64,000 bases of DNA from contig JAVMKO010000006.1 of the NCBI GenBank assembly GCA_032164245.1, positions 105,665,310-105,729,309 on the forward strand. Reading direction: 5' to 3'. Every line of letters starts with the position of its first letter. Position 1 is the stretch's first letter. A program made the position numbers and the translations under genes. Below are positions 9,891-21,493 of the stretch, one piece after another. The notes beneath the pieces are model-generated. The model was not told the DNA's origin and ran no database searches. It saw only the letters and a program-made list of their open reading frames with translations. Source of the DNA: Sternotherus odoratus. Lineage: Eukaryota > Chordata > Testudines > Kinosternidae.

Positions 9891-9946
9891 TAATTAATGC
9901 ATTCAGTAAACCAAAGCCACATTTGGTGTAATTCATGCCCTGGGGA
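9891..9946 (-). promoter_or_regulatory. Candidate OR-1 promoter motifs (homeodomain + EBF-like)
   Basis: TAATTA at 9891-9896 and an EBF-like core at 9937-9946 lie 820-876 bp upstream of the OR-1 ATG on its own strand. Spacing and order are the same in every copy. A TATA-like TGTATATATA at 9277-9286 is nearer the gene but probably falls in the 5' UTR intron implied by the acceptor at 9076. Confidence 0.45.
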
Positions 9947-10085
9947 TTGGTTTGGCCTATGCTTTCCTACTGTGTTTTTAAATGACGCATTTCTACAAGA
10001 GTTACAAATAAGGAGGTTAGGGGTATATTTCATCCAGCTGTGTTCAGTGCAAACCGGGTGCTGTGTAGAGCTGATCCACAAATGT

Positions 10086-10159
10086 TTGGGTGTGTGGGTG
10101 GGTGTGTGGGTGTGTGTGGGTGTGGGTGTGGGTGTGTGTGTGGGTGGGTGGGTGTGTGT
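10086..10159 (+). repeat. Imperfect (TG)n/(GGGTG)n microsatellite
   Basis: Interrupted GGTGTG repeats in the OR-1 5' flank. The same site is a short TG run in C-E, a long pure TG tract in F, and intermediate in G. Confidence 0.9.
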
Positions 10160-10607
10160 AGAGACTGAATTTTTGGGGTAAAAACTTAATATTTCAACTC
10201 AGAAATACCACTGAGGTGCCTCCGATACACATACCACCAATCTCTTCCATGGTCCAGGCTCCCACGCTGGAATACAACTCCAATGATCCATGATGGTCTC
10301 TCCTGTTGCTGAACTGCCCTGGAACATCACCAGAGTCCCACAGCCATGGGTTAGGGTGGAGGGGAGTTTGGTATTTTGACATAAAATGAATTATATCCAA
10401 GGAAAAATAATTTCAAAGATATAATAGTTGAATGGAAAACCCAATTTGCCATCAAAAAATCTTGCCAAGAAAATTTTTCAACCAGCCTTAGCAACTAATT
10501 TGGAATCAAAGGAACAGAAAGTTAGATACAGGGGAAATGAACTAATTATTTGCTGCTGTAGGTGATATCTTTTCAGTCATTCTGGTTTCAGAATCCCCTC
10601 ATTGTCC

Positions 10608-11684
10608 ATGTCTGACTTATTGGCCTCCTCATTTGCACTCAAGTAAAATTTATCTTTGTAGTCAATAAACTTTGTTTTATTGTTTTATGTAATCCACAGT
10701 GTTTAAATAGAAGTGTCTGAGAAACTAAGTTGCATGCACGTTAGTGCTGTTAAAGAAAGAATGGAAATGTAACTTGTATTGTCCATGAGAGGACTGGGCA
10801 GCATGGGATGTACATTTCTGGAGGGAAATCAAAGACTGGGGACTGTATTGGGGTCACCCTGCAGTATAACACAGGGTGGTGAGAGGCTGAGTGCAAACCA
10901 ACTATTCCTGGCCAGACTTCAGATACACACATGCTCAGGGTGTGATTTTCATGCTAGAGCCCTCGATTTTGTCTTCAGCTGGCTCAAGATACAGCCTCTC
11001 CATCCGTACAAATACCTGAAAGAAACTGGAACAGAGGATAGTGACTACACGAGCATGAGTGTTTGCTTCACCCAAATGAGTGGGAGCCTAGTCTGTAAAA
11101 GGAAACTTAATGGAACACCAGTGAGGGTCAGGTTTTTATCTGTGTTCAGTTTTATTACTGTATTGGAGACATATCTGCATTTTTTATTTTATTTTACTTG
11201 CTAATTCACTTTGTTCTGTGTGTTACTACTTGGAATCACATAATTCCTACTTTCTGTAATCAATAAAATCACTTTTTACTCATTAATTAACCTAGAGTAT
11301 AGTATGTATTAGTATCGGGGAGGAGGGGCAAACAGCTGTGCATCTCTCTCTGTCAGTGTTAGAGAGGATGATCAATCTCTCAGTTTACCCTGTATAAGCT
11401 CTGTACAGGGTTAAATGGATTTTTATGGGGTTTGGACCCCATTGGCAGTTGAGCATCCGAGCATTAAATAGAGAAACACTTCTTAAGCTGCTCTCAATTA
11501 AGCCTGCAGCTGTTAGGGGACGTGGTTTAGACCTGGGTCAGGGTTTGTAGCAGGCTAGTGGGTTTGGCTCAAACCAGGCAGGGCACTGAAGTCCCAAGTT
11601 GCCAGGGCAGGGAAGCAGGGGCAGAAGTAATCCTGGCACATCAGTTGACAGCTCCCGAAGGGTTTTTGTGACCCAACCCATCAC
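10608..11684 (+). mobile_element. Paired LTR relics (U3-deleted), unit B
   Basis: Right-hand parts of LTR relic 1 (polyA signal AATAAA at 10664-10669) and LTR relic 2 (AATAAA at 11262-11267, right end CCCATCAC at 11684). Both lack the upstream TATA-bearing parts kept in unit A. Short open frames here are not credible genes. Confidence 0.5.
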
Positions 11685-11974
11685 TGGTGGGTGTTCAGGG
11701 CTGTCTGAATGTCCAGTCCTTTTGAGGTGCTTCAACCTAGGCACCCAAAATCACTATTCACTTTTGAAATACTTGACTCCAGTGAGCAGCTTCACTCCTC
11801 AAGCCTTCATCCCGCACCTCAGACCCAAACCCACAAAGGGAGCAACTGCTCATGGGAATCAAATTCCTAGTAGCATTCTTTAAATATCACCATTTTCCCC
11901 CACTCGGCTGTGTGAAAGCTCCATCCCCAGCTGCTCTGCATCAGCAGAACTCTCTGGATGCCAACAGACCAGGT

Positions 11975-12358
11975 GTTCAGCTGGTGCAAATCAGCCTTTG
12001 CCCCATTGATGCCAGTGGAGCAGGTGTAAATAGGAAATGCTCCATGCAAGTTAATTGCCCAGATCTCCTGCTAATGTACATTGGCCATAAACACCATGTA
12101 ACTCAACAGGGCCAGATACCCAGCTGGCATAAACCAGTTTAGATTCACTGACGTCAGTGGGCTGGATCCTCTGGTGGTGTGAAGCAAAGGGGCCCCATTG
12201 GAGTCTCTAGACTAGATTATTTACTGGTGTATCTGACCTCACTCATTTGGAGCTCCGGGGTGTGTGTGTAAATTGGAGTGGTCTCATTGAAGTCAACAGG
12301 CCAGAGCCACAGTGGATGTGACTCCTGTGCGAATTGGCACCAGCACAGGATCTGACCT
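11975..12358. repeat. Sauropsid-type interspersed repeat with internal ~45-bp periodicity
   Basis: It is built from related sub-repeats of the form CAGCTGGTGCAAATCAGC ... CCATTGATGCCAGTGG ... GCAGGTGTAAAT, recurring as CAGCTGGCATAAACCAG...GACGTCAGTGG and TGTAAATTGGAG...TTGAAGTCAACAGG. This style is familiar from turtle, crocodile and bird DNA. The class is unknown to me. Confidence 0.55.
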
Positions 12359-15255
12359 AAGGATCACCAATGCACAGCCTCCTTTGGCTACCTTCTGTAG
12401 AATGTCCCTACGAATCAGAGCCAGCCGACAGTGGCACTTTTATTTATTTAAACTCACAAATTATGGTTTTGGTCTTTGACCAGCTTGAGGCCAGGTGTAC
12501 ACTAGAAACCCTCAATACCTGTAAGGATCATGGCTGGCTGTGCCTAACAGGCACAGTCAGGTCCCGCACAATGCGAGGAACAGTCCAGCTCTTCCCTTGC
12601 TTCGTTCGAATCTACTGTCCCCACTGGAGGGTGTTCCTGAGGGTTCACCGGTCCCTTCGTGTGAGCTCTGTGCACCATGAGTAAAGAGGTCAGCGCGGTA
12701 GGGCCTTAGAGCACTAGGTTCTTGGTGGATTCTCTGACAACTAGTGGGTCCCCACCCTCCCAACTGTGTTTTATCCCCACTACAGCTCATTTTCCTGCCC
12801 TGCCACAGGCACCCTAAATGCTAGACTATCGATCCTCTCAACTAAAGTGTGCTGGTAGAAATTGTTTGTGTGAGTGTGTGTGTGTGTGCGCGCACGTATC
12901 CTACACATGTAATGTAATGGAAACCATGAGAGGCAAATGAGGATTTGATGCAGAGCTGGGAGCACGTGTGGGAATCCGGCAGATTGAAGATGAGCTGGAT
13001 GGGATGGGAATGCCAGGAGATCCAGGAGTAGAAATAGAAAGGCCAGGGGGGTTGCTATGGATCAGAAATGAAGTGCCCTGTCTATCTGGAGAGTGGGAGG
13101 ATTTTCAAAATGTTCTTTTCTGTCTTTAGCAACTGGCTACAATTGTTTTTATTCAGCTCTGAATTCATCCAAACGGTTCCGAACCCAGAGGCTTCTCTTT
13201 GCATTATTTCAAAATATGAAATTAAGTCAGAACATGGATCCATAGATGTTAAGGCCAGAAGATGTCATGATTATCAGATAGTCTCATGTCCTTCATGACA
13301 CAAGTCAGAATATTCCAATCATTCCTGCAGCGAGGGGAATGATTCTATCCTATTGGGGAGCCTGTTTCATAGCCTCTGGCCGTAATAACAGTTTCAGTTT
13401 AAAACATGTTTATTCTGTCCATATTCTTTCACTGTTTTCCCATGGTATTAAAGTGCATCCAATCAAGATGTGTCTGTCCTGGTCTACAAGGTCTGGACAG
13501 AGGGTATGTGGCCTAGAGAGAGAGGCGGATATATAGGTCGACATTAGTAGAATTAATAGTAATATTTGACTGATACTAATATAGTCCCTGGAACAACACT
13601 TTTGAATTTCAAATGTATCTTCTGTGCAGTTCTGCAGTTACAAATCACATAATTAGATTTTCTCTCTGTATGTTCCAACTTAGGGAATTCTCTGCTGGTA
13701 ATTTCTTTAATTCCCCAATGAGGAACAAGGTAATACACTTTGGAGATTCTGCTGGTTCAAAATAATCACCCTGGCTCTGGCAACAAAACAAAAATGAAAA
13801 TTCCAGGGAGGTGACACTTCCAGGTGCCTCCATCTCAGGACCCGAGGTGATGAATTTAGTGTAATTGACCGATCTCTCCAGAAACACTATTAGCTACTGA
13901 CCAGTTTAATAATCTCCCAGTGGAAATGATTAGAAAGTTTGTACCTGCCAACCTGAGATTGCATAAGATGGTGAACAAGTTTGAAAGTGTGGTTAAACTG
14001 GGTCCATGGAAAATGTGGGGACAGTGTTGAGTATAGGGGACCCCTGCAGTTGTTGATGCTCCCCAAGACACAGGACCCCAGAGGACAGTACGGCCCTGAA
14101 ACAATGAGTTCCAACTGCCTCTGTGCTCATTCACCATTTCAGGGCTCTTGTGGGTTATTTGTGCTCACCTTGGGACAGGCAACTTGTGTTTTGTTTTGGG
14201 TATTAAATTTGACCCAATGTGTATTTATTTAAAGTTTATGGGTCATGAAATCGCAGATTCTTTTGGGTTGGAAAGGAATCATTTCATCCATCTCTCCCTG
14301 ATACATGGACAGCTGTTTTCATTCTTCTGCTCTGCCACAAACTGGACAAATCACTTAAACTATCCCATCAGTCAGTACCTCCTTGAGAGAGATATCAAGT
14401 GAAAAAATAGTCTCTCCTCTCCCTTGCATGTGTTGTGGTCTGTCCCGCAGAACTGAAGCGGGGAGCTAATTGCTGAGCCATGTGACTGGGGGAATAAAGA
14501 ATAAGGATTTTAAGGAAAACAGTTTTGGGGAAAGGGAACGGCTCAAGGGTTTGAGGCTGAGACATGGAGCCTTTCCCTTTGCATCACCAGTTCCAATCCA
14601 GGGAGAAGGTCAAGATCCATGAGCCCAGACAGATGTAGGGTCTTGCAATGGGCTACGATTGTTTTCAGCTCTAGGTCACAGATCTTTTTTTTTCCCCCAC
14701 ATCCTGTTCAGTGAATGGAACCAACATGCCATGTACGGAAACAGCACCACAGAGAAAACCAGTGACATTATCTCAGCATCTGCTCTGCTGCGGAGAGCCA
14801 TTTTAACTCCCTACACCTCTTTCCACCGCTTTTTCATTCCTCTAGAAGGTGTGATAAAGCATGAGAAAGATGAGTGCTTATTTCCCTGTAACTCTATTGT
14901 AAAATATTTCAGCTGCTCCCGGGAGGACTGAAAGAAGGAAATGAAACGAGTTATGGCAATAAATAAATGTGTGGTGACATAGACCATTTGTGGTAGATTT
15001 GAATAAATTAATAAAGAAGGATGATTGGATGCATCTGGGTTACGCAAATCTTACTCTGCATGTAGGCGACTGTCCTCTGTCCTCAGATAAATGGGATCAT
15101 AGAAATTACAGAGATAATTTTTTTCTGTGTAGTGATTCTGTGAAGGGAAAGTTTTGCTGAAGTGCGTGTTTCTGTGTTCTAATGAAGAAGTTGGCTGAAA
15201 ATCTGGATGCTACGGTGGTCACTAGAAATGCTAAAAGCTCTTATGTGGGATAAAA

Positions 15256-15470
15256 GGTTGGCTATTAGGAAACACTATTTCACTTTGGAGGGTGGTGGAG
15301 CACTGGAATGGGTTACCTCAGGAGATGGTGGAATCTCCATCTTTTGAGGCCTGGCTTGACAAATTCCTGGCTGGGATGATTTACTTGAGGATTGGTCCTG
15401 CTTTGAGCAGGGGGTTGGACTAAATACCTCCTGAGGTCCCTTCCAACCCTGATATTCTATAATTCTATGA
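15256..15470 (+). mobile_element. CR1 LINE 3' end, unit B
   Basis: Classic CR1 3' terminus: TTGGCTATTAGGAAACAC, GATGGTGGAATCTCCATC, GAGGATTGGTCCTGCTTTG, TCCCTTCCAACCCTG, then ATTCTATAATTCTATG. 5'-truncated as usual, no ORF. Confidence 0.92.
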
Positions 15471-15676
15471 GTCTAAAATGTTGACTAATATTGTTGCTCT
15501 GGAATTTGACATTCCTGCGTCTACCCCAGAACCTGACACTACGGCCGTTGTCCATTTTGCATACGCAGCCACCATGAAAACCAAATATCACATAACTAGG
15601 AATAATAGTCCTGACAGGCCATAGTGGTTTGAAGCTGAGTTGCTCAACCGTCTTGGGACTAAGGAAGCTGTGCACA

Positions 15677-16067
15677 CAGGGCCGGCGACAGGAATTTTGG
15701 GGCCCCGTACGCAGATCGTGCAGGAACCCCCCGGGTCTCCCGCCGCCCGCAGGGGGCTCCCCCGGCCGGTCTCCCGCCACCCGCGGGCCCCAAACCCCGC
15801 ATACGCTCTGGCCGCGTGGCCCCCGCATGCGCTCTGGCCGTGTGGCCTGGCCAGGAGAAGCAAAGGGGCACGGGGGGAGGCTGCTGGGTGCCGGGGGAGG
15901 GGGCTGACAAGCGCTGCAGCGGCTGCCCGGAGCTGCGCCTTGCTCACAGGCCCGGCGACAAGAGGGTACAGCTGTGTACCAGGCCCGCCCCGGATTTAAG
16001 GGGGCCCCCCCTTAAGTCCGGGGCCCGGTACAGCTGTACCCGTTGTACCCCCCCGTCGCCGGCCCTG
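15677..16067. mobile_element. hAT-type non-autonomous transposon (391 bp), unit B
   Basis: Ends CAGGGCCGGCGACAG / CGTCGCCGGCCCTG form an inverted repeat. An exact 8-bp target duplication TGTGCACA (itself a palindrome) flanks it at 15669-15676 and 16068-16075. The interior is very GC-rich, with an inner echo of the terminus (CACAGGCCCGGCGACA at 15945-15960) and a hairpin near 15987-16023 (CCCCGGATTTAAGGG / CCCTTAAGTCCGGGG). No coding capacity. The insertion predates the tandem duplications, since B-F share the site. Confidence 0.92.
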
Positions 16068-16126
16068 TGTGCACATGCCTAGTGGAAGAATTTTAGGCAC
16101 CTCGATGATTTTGCTAATAGAAACTT

Positions 16127-16300
16127 AGGGCTTGTCTATGCTTGAAACACTACATTGGCACGGCTGCTGCACTTCAGTGTAGTTGCTACCTACATCAATG
16201 GGAGGGACACTCCCACCCGCGTAGTTAATGCACCAACCTGAGAGATGGTAGCTAGGGCGATGGAAGAAGTTTTCCATTGTTCTAACATAATCTTCATGAG
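16127..16300. repeat. Degenerate interspersed repeat (MITE-like), unit B
   Basis: GGGCTTGTCTATGCTTGAAAC, GCTGCTGCACTTCAGTG and GGTAGCTAGGGCGATGGAAG resemble the repeat at 6226-6480 in reverse orientation. Boundaries uncertain. Confidence 0.45.
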
Positions 16301-16561
16301 GACTTAGGTCAGCTTCACTACCTCACACGGGGGCCACCCTGTCCTCCTGCTCCCTACCCTCCTGTGAGCAAAGGGAACAGGACATTATTTCGGCTCCCAC
16401 TCCCTCCCCTCCCGTGCGTAATTGGGTCAGGACCATTCCTCTGATCCTATCCCACTCCTCCTCTGAGTCATGGGAACAGGATGGCTCCTCTTCACCTTCC
16501 CCCTCCTCTCCTGTCAGCCATGGGGAAGGTCCATCTCCTCAGCTCCTCTCCCCTCCCTCCC

Positions 16562-16968
16562 TGAAATTAATAGACAGTAGGTTGAAAACATCAAAAGGGA
16601 ACAATTCTTCGCCCAGTGCAGAGTCAGCCTGTGGAACGTGTTGCCAGGGGATGTTGTGAAGATCAAAACTATAACTGGGTTTGAAAAACAGAATGAGCTA
16701 AGCTGATGGAGGATCCGTCCGTCATTGGCCTTTACCCCCAGCTCTGGGTATCCTAAGCCTCTACCTGCCATGAGCCTAATGTCAGGGTGGTTAAGCACTT
16801 GGGATAAATTGCCCAGGGAGGTTGTGGAATCTCCACCACTGGAGATTTTTCAGAGCGGGTTGGGCAAACCCTTGTCAGGGATGGTCTAGATAATACTTAG
16901 AACTGCCATGAGTGCAGGAGACTGGACTAGTTGACAACCCCAAGTCCCCTCCAGTCCTACAAATTTCT
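16562..16968 (+). mobile_element. Two adjacent CR1 3' fragments, unit B
   Basis: First piece 16562-16790: GTGGAACGTGTTGCCAGGGG, AACTATAACTGGGTT, GATGGAGGATCCGTCCGTCA, typical of a second CR1 subfamily. Second piece 16791-16968: GGTTGTGGAATCTCCACCAC, GGATGGTCTAGATAATACTT, CTGGACTAGTTGAC, matching the split CR1 of unit A. Confidence 0.85.
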
Positions 16969-17045
16969 GACCTCAGAAAGGGCCCTGCACCGGGAGGGAC
17001 ACACCACACACCTACACTTGACATTCAGCACCACTGTACCCCCAT

Positions 17046-17063
17046 CACACACACACACACACA
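17046..17063 (+). repeat. (CA)n microsatellite, unit B
   Basis: About 9 CA repeats, the shortest allele of this locus in the array. Confidence 0.9.
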
Positions 17064-17244
17064 GCCTGACACTGAGCTCGATGTGAATGCAGAATAATCT
17101 CTACTGGGAAGCTGGGACAACTCAAATATTTCCAACTAGCTTGAACAAAAAGAACTGAAGGGGATTCTGCTGCCCTGGCAGGGAGACAGGACTACATTTC
17201 CCAACTGATGTTTTCCATAAGCACCTTCCCAGAGTCCTAGTTTA

Positions 17245-17470
17245 TGCTTAAAAAAATAGATCAACAGAGCTCTGTCTTACGGAGAGGGAGGACTTTTCAC
17301 ACTCTGTTTGAGGCAGTTAGCTTGTGCTGACTGTCAGTGTAATTCTTCCATTGACCTAGCTACTGGCTCCCGATTAATGACATCGAAGGAAAAACCCTTC
17401 CATCAATGTGGAAAGCATCTACACTGTGGCACTGCTGCACCTCAGAGCTGAGTCAATGTAATTGTTTTAG
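17245..17470. repeat. Degenerate interspersed repeat, unit B
   Basis: Counterpart of 6226-6480 with the ATTGACCTAGCTACTGGC and TGTGGAAAGCATCTACAC segments. Confidence 0.45.
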
Positions 17471-17694
17471 TATAGACAGTCCCTGAATCAATGGTGGTGT
17501 TTCCCCCCTTTCTCTTAAAGCTGTTTTTCTCTCCTTTTCCAGTCTCTCTTCTCTCTCCCATGCTAAAGATTTTTCCTTATTTTGATAGGTAAATATGATC
17601 AGAAAAGTTGAAATTGCTTCCTTCCCTTCCATGGATCATTTCAATTAAAGGCCAAAACACTTTGAAACTGACTTGTGGCCCACGACTTGGTGGC

Positions 17695-18056
17695 AGTAAT
17701 GGTTACCTTGGGGGGCAAACAGCTGCACATCTCTTTCTTGTGGTGATATGGGGGTGAACATTTATCATTTTACCCTGTCTAAGCTATATAGAGCATAAAA
17801 TGAATTTATTTGGGGGTTAGATCCCATTGGGAGCTGGGTGTCTGGACACAGGTAAGGTGCTGGTCTGGTTTCAGTCTAGATCTGCAGTTTTTAGGATGTG
17901 GTCCACACCCGGGATCTGTGTTGCAGCTGGCTAGCGTGTCTGGCTCTACACGGGAAGATTCTGGGGTCCCAGGCTGGCAGGGAAAAGGGGCTCAGAGGGA
18001 ATTTCAGGACATCAGGCGACAGTCCCAGTGAGGGTGTCCGTGACCAAACCCATCAC
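17695..18056 (+). mobile_element. 5'-truncated LTR fragment, unit B
   Basis: Counterpart of 6681-7049. B and E share a short deletion giving GTGTCTGGACACAGG where A, C, D and F read GTGTCTG(C/T)GTCCTGGAGACAGG. Confidence 0.55.
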
Positions 18057-19052
18057 ACTCTGCACTTGTATTTCCTGCATTTCCACAAAGCAGGAAACTT
18101 TCTGCATTTCCAGAAAGTTGATCATGTCGCTGTCCCAAACCACTTGTCTATAGAGTCATTCTCTCTTTCTGATCCAGTGATTCTTTCTGTGTTTTATCCA
18201 AAATGCAACAGCTTAAACAGGAGAGACTGAGGGCAAATCTACACTACTGGCAAAATCAGGACTACTGCGATAGATGAAATGAGGTTGATTGAGCAGATCT
18301 GGGGAAGACATGCTAAATTGATGGGAGAGCTCTCACCTGTTGAAATCTGTTTGTCCACCTGCATTAGAAACTATGCTCCATCATGGATATTTATCAGGAC
18401 TGGTTTACACTAATGCTGTCAGATGATCTATGTTACACAACTTCAGTTACATAGCTCTCCTGTTGATATAGCACGGTGTGGAAACCACTGTAATTCAGAG
18501 GAATTTAGTCAACGTGAAGTAGAGTAAATTAGATCAGTGTACAGCAGTGCAATAGACCAGTTCTGAGATTGATACAGGACAGAACATAACCCACTCACCA
18601 GGGTACTGTCCGGCAATGTGGGTGACCCATTTTCAAATTGCTTCCTGTACTTCCAGAAAGCAACCCAGCTTCTGAGTGATCTGCTCTTCCATCCTGGGTT
18701 GTTCTCAGTCTCTCCTTTCAAACTTCTTTTACTGTAGCTAACTAATTAAATAACCATTGGAATAGAGACATGAAGCTGAGCATCTCACCCTCTAGGTTGG
18801 TGCCTCTAGCCACCAGTGTTTAGAATCATTCTCTCTCTGTCTCTCTCTGGCCCTGTGATGCTTCCAGTGTTTTGTCCACTGATCTCAGCTGGGGCCTGCA
18901 GACCTTGTTGAAATACAAACAAATTAATAATAATAACAATATAAAAATGAACTATACTACCACGGTTCTGTGAAACTACATTACAAAGGGCTGGGAATTG
19001 AATTCACCTCTTTCCACTCCCCATCACTAAACCAGTACAGAGGGAAATAGTT

Positions 19053-19991
19053 TCAAGAATTGGTTAGGAGTTTATTCATTGCTCTCCTCAGGGCATCCTT
19101 CACCTCCCTGTTCCTCAGGCTGTAGATGAAGGGGTTCAACATGGGGATCACCAGGGTATAAAACACTGAGGCCACTTTGTCCATGTCCATGGAATAGCTG
19201 GAGGAGGGACTTAAAAACGTGAAAAGTTGGACGCCATAAAACAAGACAACTGTTATCAAGTGGAAAGAGCAGGTAGAGAAGACTTTGTGCCAGCCCCCGG
19301 TGGCGCGGATTCGCAGGATGGTGGTGATGATATACACATAGGAGAGCAGGACAGTCACAAAGCCGGTAACTTGAATGAAGCATGTGGAAGCAAACAACAC
19401 AATCTCACTGATGCGGGTGTCAGAACAGGAGAGGGCCAACAGTGAGGGGACGTCACAGAAGAACTGATTGATGATATTGGAGCTGCAGAATGATAGCCGG
19501 AATGTAAAACCTGTGCATATCACTGAATCCACAAACCCCACAGTGTACACCCCAGCCACCAGTTGTTTACAAAGCTGCCTGGACATAGTGACCATATACA
19601 GCAGCGGGTTACAGATGGCCACATAACGGTCATAGGCCATCACAGCCAGCAAGAGGCACTCAGCATCTGAAAAAATAATAACAAGATACATTTGCACAGC
19701 ACAGTCAGTATAAGAAATGTTTTTCCTCTCGGCTAAGAAATTCAGCAGCATAGTGATGGAAAATAATGAGGAAATGCAGAGGTCACAGAAAGACAAATTC
19801 TTGAGGAAAAAGTACATGGGGGTGTGGAGTTTGGGGTCAATGGTGATTAACAAGATCATCCCCCCATTTCCCACCAGGGTGATACCATAAATCAGTAGGA
19901 ACACCACAAACAGAGGAACCTGCAGCTCCGGACGATCTGTCAGTCCTGAGAGAATGAACTCAGTCACCTCCGAGTGATTTTCCTTTTCCAT
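19053..19991 (-). CDS. Olfactory receptor OR-2 (class II)
   Basis: Intact 312-aa receptor with all hallmark motifs at the same positions as OR-1 (LHTPMYFFL 55-63, [10 protein letters not shown] 118-127, [10 protein letters not shown] 236-245, [12 protein letters not shown] 283-294; C97/C179). The N-terminus reads MEKENHSEV. Private differences include V104 where all other copies have G. Counting from R122 as 3.50, this is position 3.32, in the usual GPCR binding pocket. Others are T150 and G161 in TM4 (C161 elsewhere), T258 near the top of TM6, and R295 just after TM7. The splice acceptor AG is at 19997-19998 on the minus strand, 5 nt before the ATG. It probably recognises a different ligand range from OR-1, but this is inference. 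Confidence 0.96.
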   Translation of the reverse strand: MEKENHSEVTEFILSGLTDRPELQVPLFVVFLLIYGITLVGNGGMILLITIDPKLHTPMYFFLKNLSFCDLCISSLFSITMLLNFLAERKNISYTDCAVQMYLVIIFSDAECLLLAVMAYDRYVAICNPLLYMVTMSRQLCKQLVAGVYTVGFVDSVICTGFTFRLSFCSSNIINQFFCDVPSLLALSCSDTRISEIVLFASTCFIQVTGFVTVLLSYVYIITTILRIRATGGWHKVFSTCSFHLITVVLFYGVQLFTFLSPSSSYSMDMDKVASVFYTLVIPMLNPFIYSLRNREVKDALRRAMNKLLTNS

Positions 19992-20828
19992 CTCCTCTGA
20001 GCAGAGATCAGACAGCTACAGAGATGTGAGCAGGTGGGTGGTGCAGAAAACCTGTCCCTTCTCTGTAATGAAGTAACTGAAGGTAAACGGCGATCAGTTT
20101 CTCAATGGACATCAGTACCCGCTCACGGAAGGGCTTAGTCCACAGAGCCAGATGTTCACAGCTGGTCATTCCAGGTGTTCAATAAGATGCACGAACTGTA
20201 TATATACAATAACACACAGGTTAAACATACCTCACTAGTACACTCCTGTTCTCTAATCCCAATAGAAAACAGTGACTTGTGACTCTGCTGTGAGAGAATC
20301 AGTCTGAAGAGATTATTCCTTGGCTCAAGAAGGGGTGAGCGCAAAAGAGTGTCAATCTTTCTACCCCCTTTGGGCAAGTTGAGCTCTGTGGCTTGGCATG
20401 TCGGTTTGGGGTAAAGTTGCTCACTGTGCTGATTAACCTTTTGGCATTTACTTTAGCATTTATTACTGAGAAATAAGTATAAAAACCCAGAGACATAATG
20501 GAAAGCCCTGGCTTCTGTGATTATTTGCCTATTTTTTCCAACCAAGGTGGTCTCTTCTTTAGCTGAAGGGGTAGGAGTTAGGGCTGAGGTCTTATGTGCT
20601 TGAGGTCCTAAATTCAAAGACTTCCAATCACCATGATGTCTGTGTGACTGTGATTCAGGACAATAGCACGTACCTGGTGAGAGCTGAGAGGGGGACGTGG
20701 CGGTATTTTCCCATCAACAGAAAGTGCCAGTTTGGAGCATTCTGGAAGTTTTATACTGAGATGTGTGGACTATGGGACTTGATTCCCAAAGCAACTGCAA
20801 ATAGCTGAGCTCAGAGCCCCATAACACC

Positions 20829-20884
20829 TAATTAATGCATTCAGTGAACCAAAGCCACATTTGGTGTAATTCATGCCCTGGGGA
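20829..20884 (-). promoter_or_regulatory. Candidate OR-2 promoter motifs
   Basis: TAATTA at 20829-20834 and the EBF-like core GCCCTGGGGA at 20875-20884, about 0.84-0.89 kb upstream of the OR-2 ATG. Confidence 0.45.
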
Positions 20885-21493
20885 TTGGTTTAGCCTATGC
20901 TTTCCTACTGTGTTTTTAAATGATGCAATTTCTACAAGAGTTACAGAGTAGGAGGTTAGGGATATATTTCATCCAGCTGTGTTCAGTGCAAACCGGGTGC
21001 TGTGTAGAGCTGATCCACAAATGTTTGGGGTTAGTGTGTGTGTATAGAGACTGAATTTTTGGGGTAAAAAGTTAATATTTTAACTGAGAAATAAGACTGA
21101 GCTGCCTCCAATACACACACCACCAATCTCTTCCTTGGTCCGGGCTCCCACGCTGGACCACAACCCCCATGATCCATGATGGTCTCTCTTGTTGCTGAAC
21201 TGCCCTGGAACATCACCAGAGTCCCACAGCCATGGGTTAGGGTGGAGGGGAGTTTGGTATTTTGACGGTAAATGAATAATATCCAAGGAAAAATAATTTC
21301 AAAGATATAATAGTTGAATGAAAAATCCAATTTGCCATCAAAAAATCTTCCCAAGAAAATTTTTCAACCAGCCTTAGCAACAAATTTGGAATATAAGGAA
21401 CAGAAAGTGAGATACAGGTGAAATGAACTAATTATCTGCTGCTGTAGGTGATATCTTTTCAGTCATTCTGGTTTCAGAATCCCCTCATTGTCC

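Larger units (their letters stand above)
9218..20138. repeat. Tandem unit B (10.9 kb, most complete copy)
   Basis: This is the reference copy for the array. Map: OR-1 5' flank 9218-10605; LTR relics 10608-11684; unassigned spacer 11690-11970; sauropsid repeat 11975-12358; unassigned spacer 12366-13349, deleted in F and G; spacer to 15255 with short repeat-like pieces near 13228-13320 and 14240-14300; CR1 15256-15470; hAT 15677-16067; degenerate MITE-like repeat 16127-16300; CT-rich spacer to 16560; CR1 pieces 16562-16968; CA tract; degenerate repeat 17245-17470; LTR fragment 17695-18056; OR-2 3' flank; OR-2. The long ORFs outside the receptor are short, start on non-ATG codons or lie in repeats, and I see no other gene. 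Confidence 0.9.
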
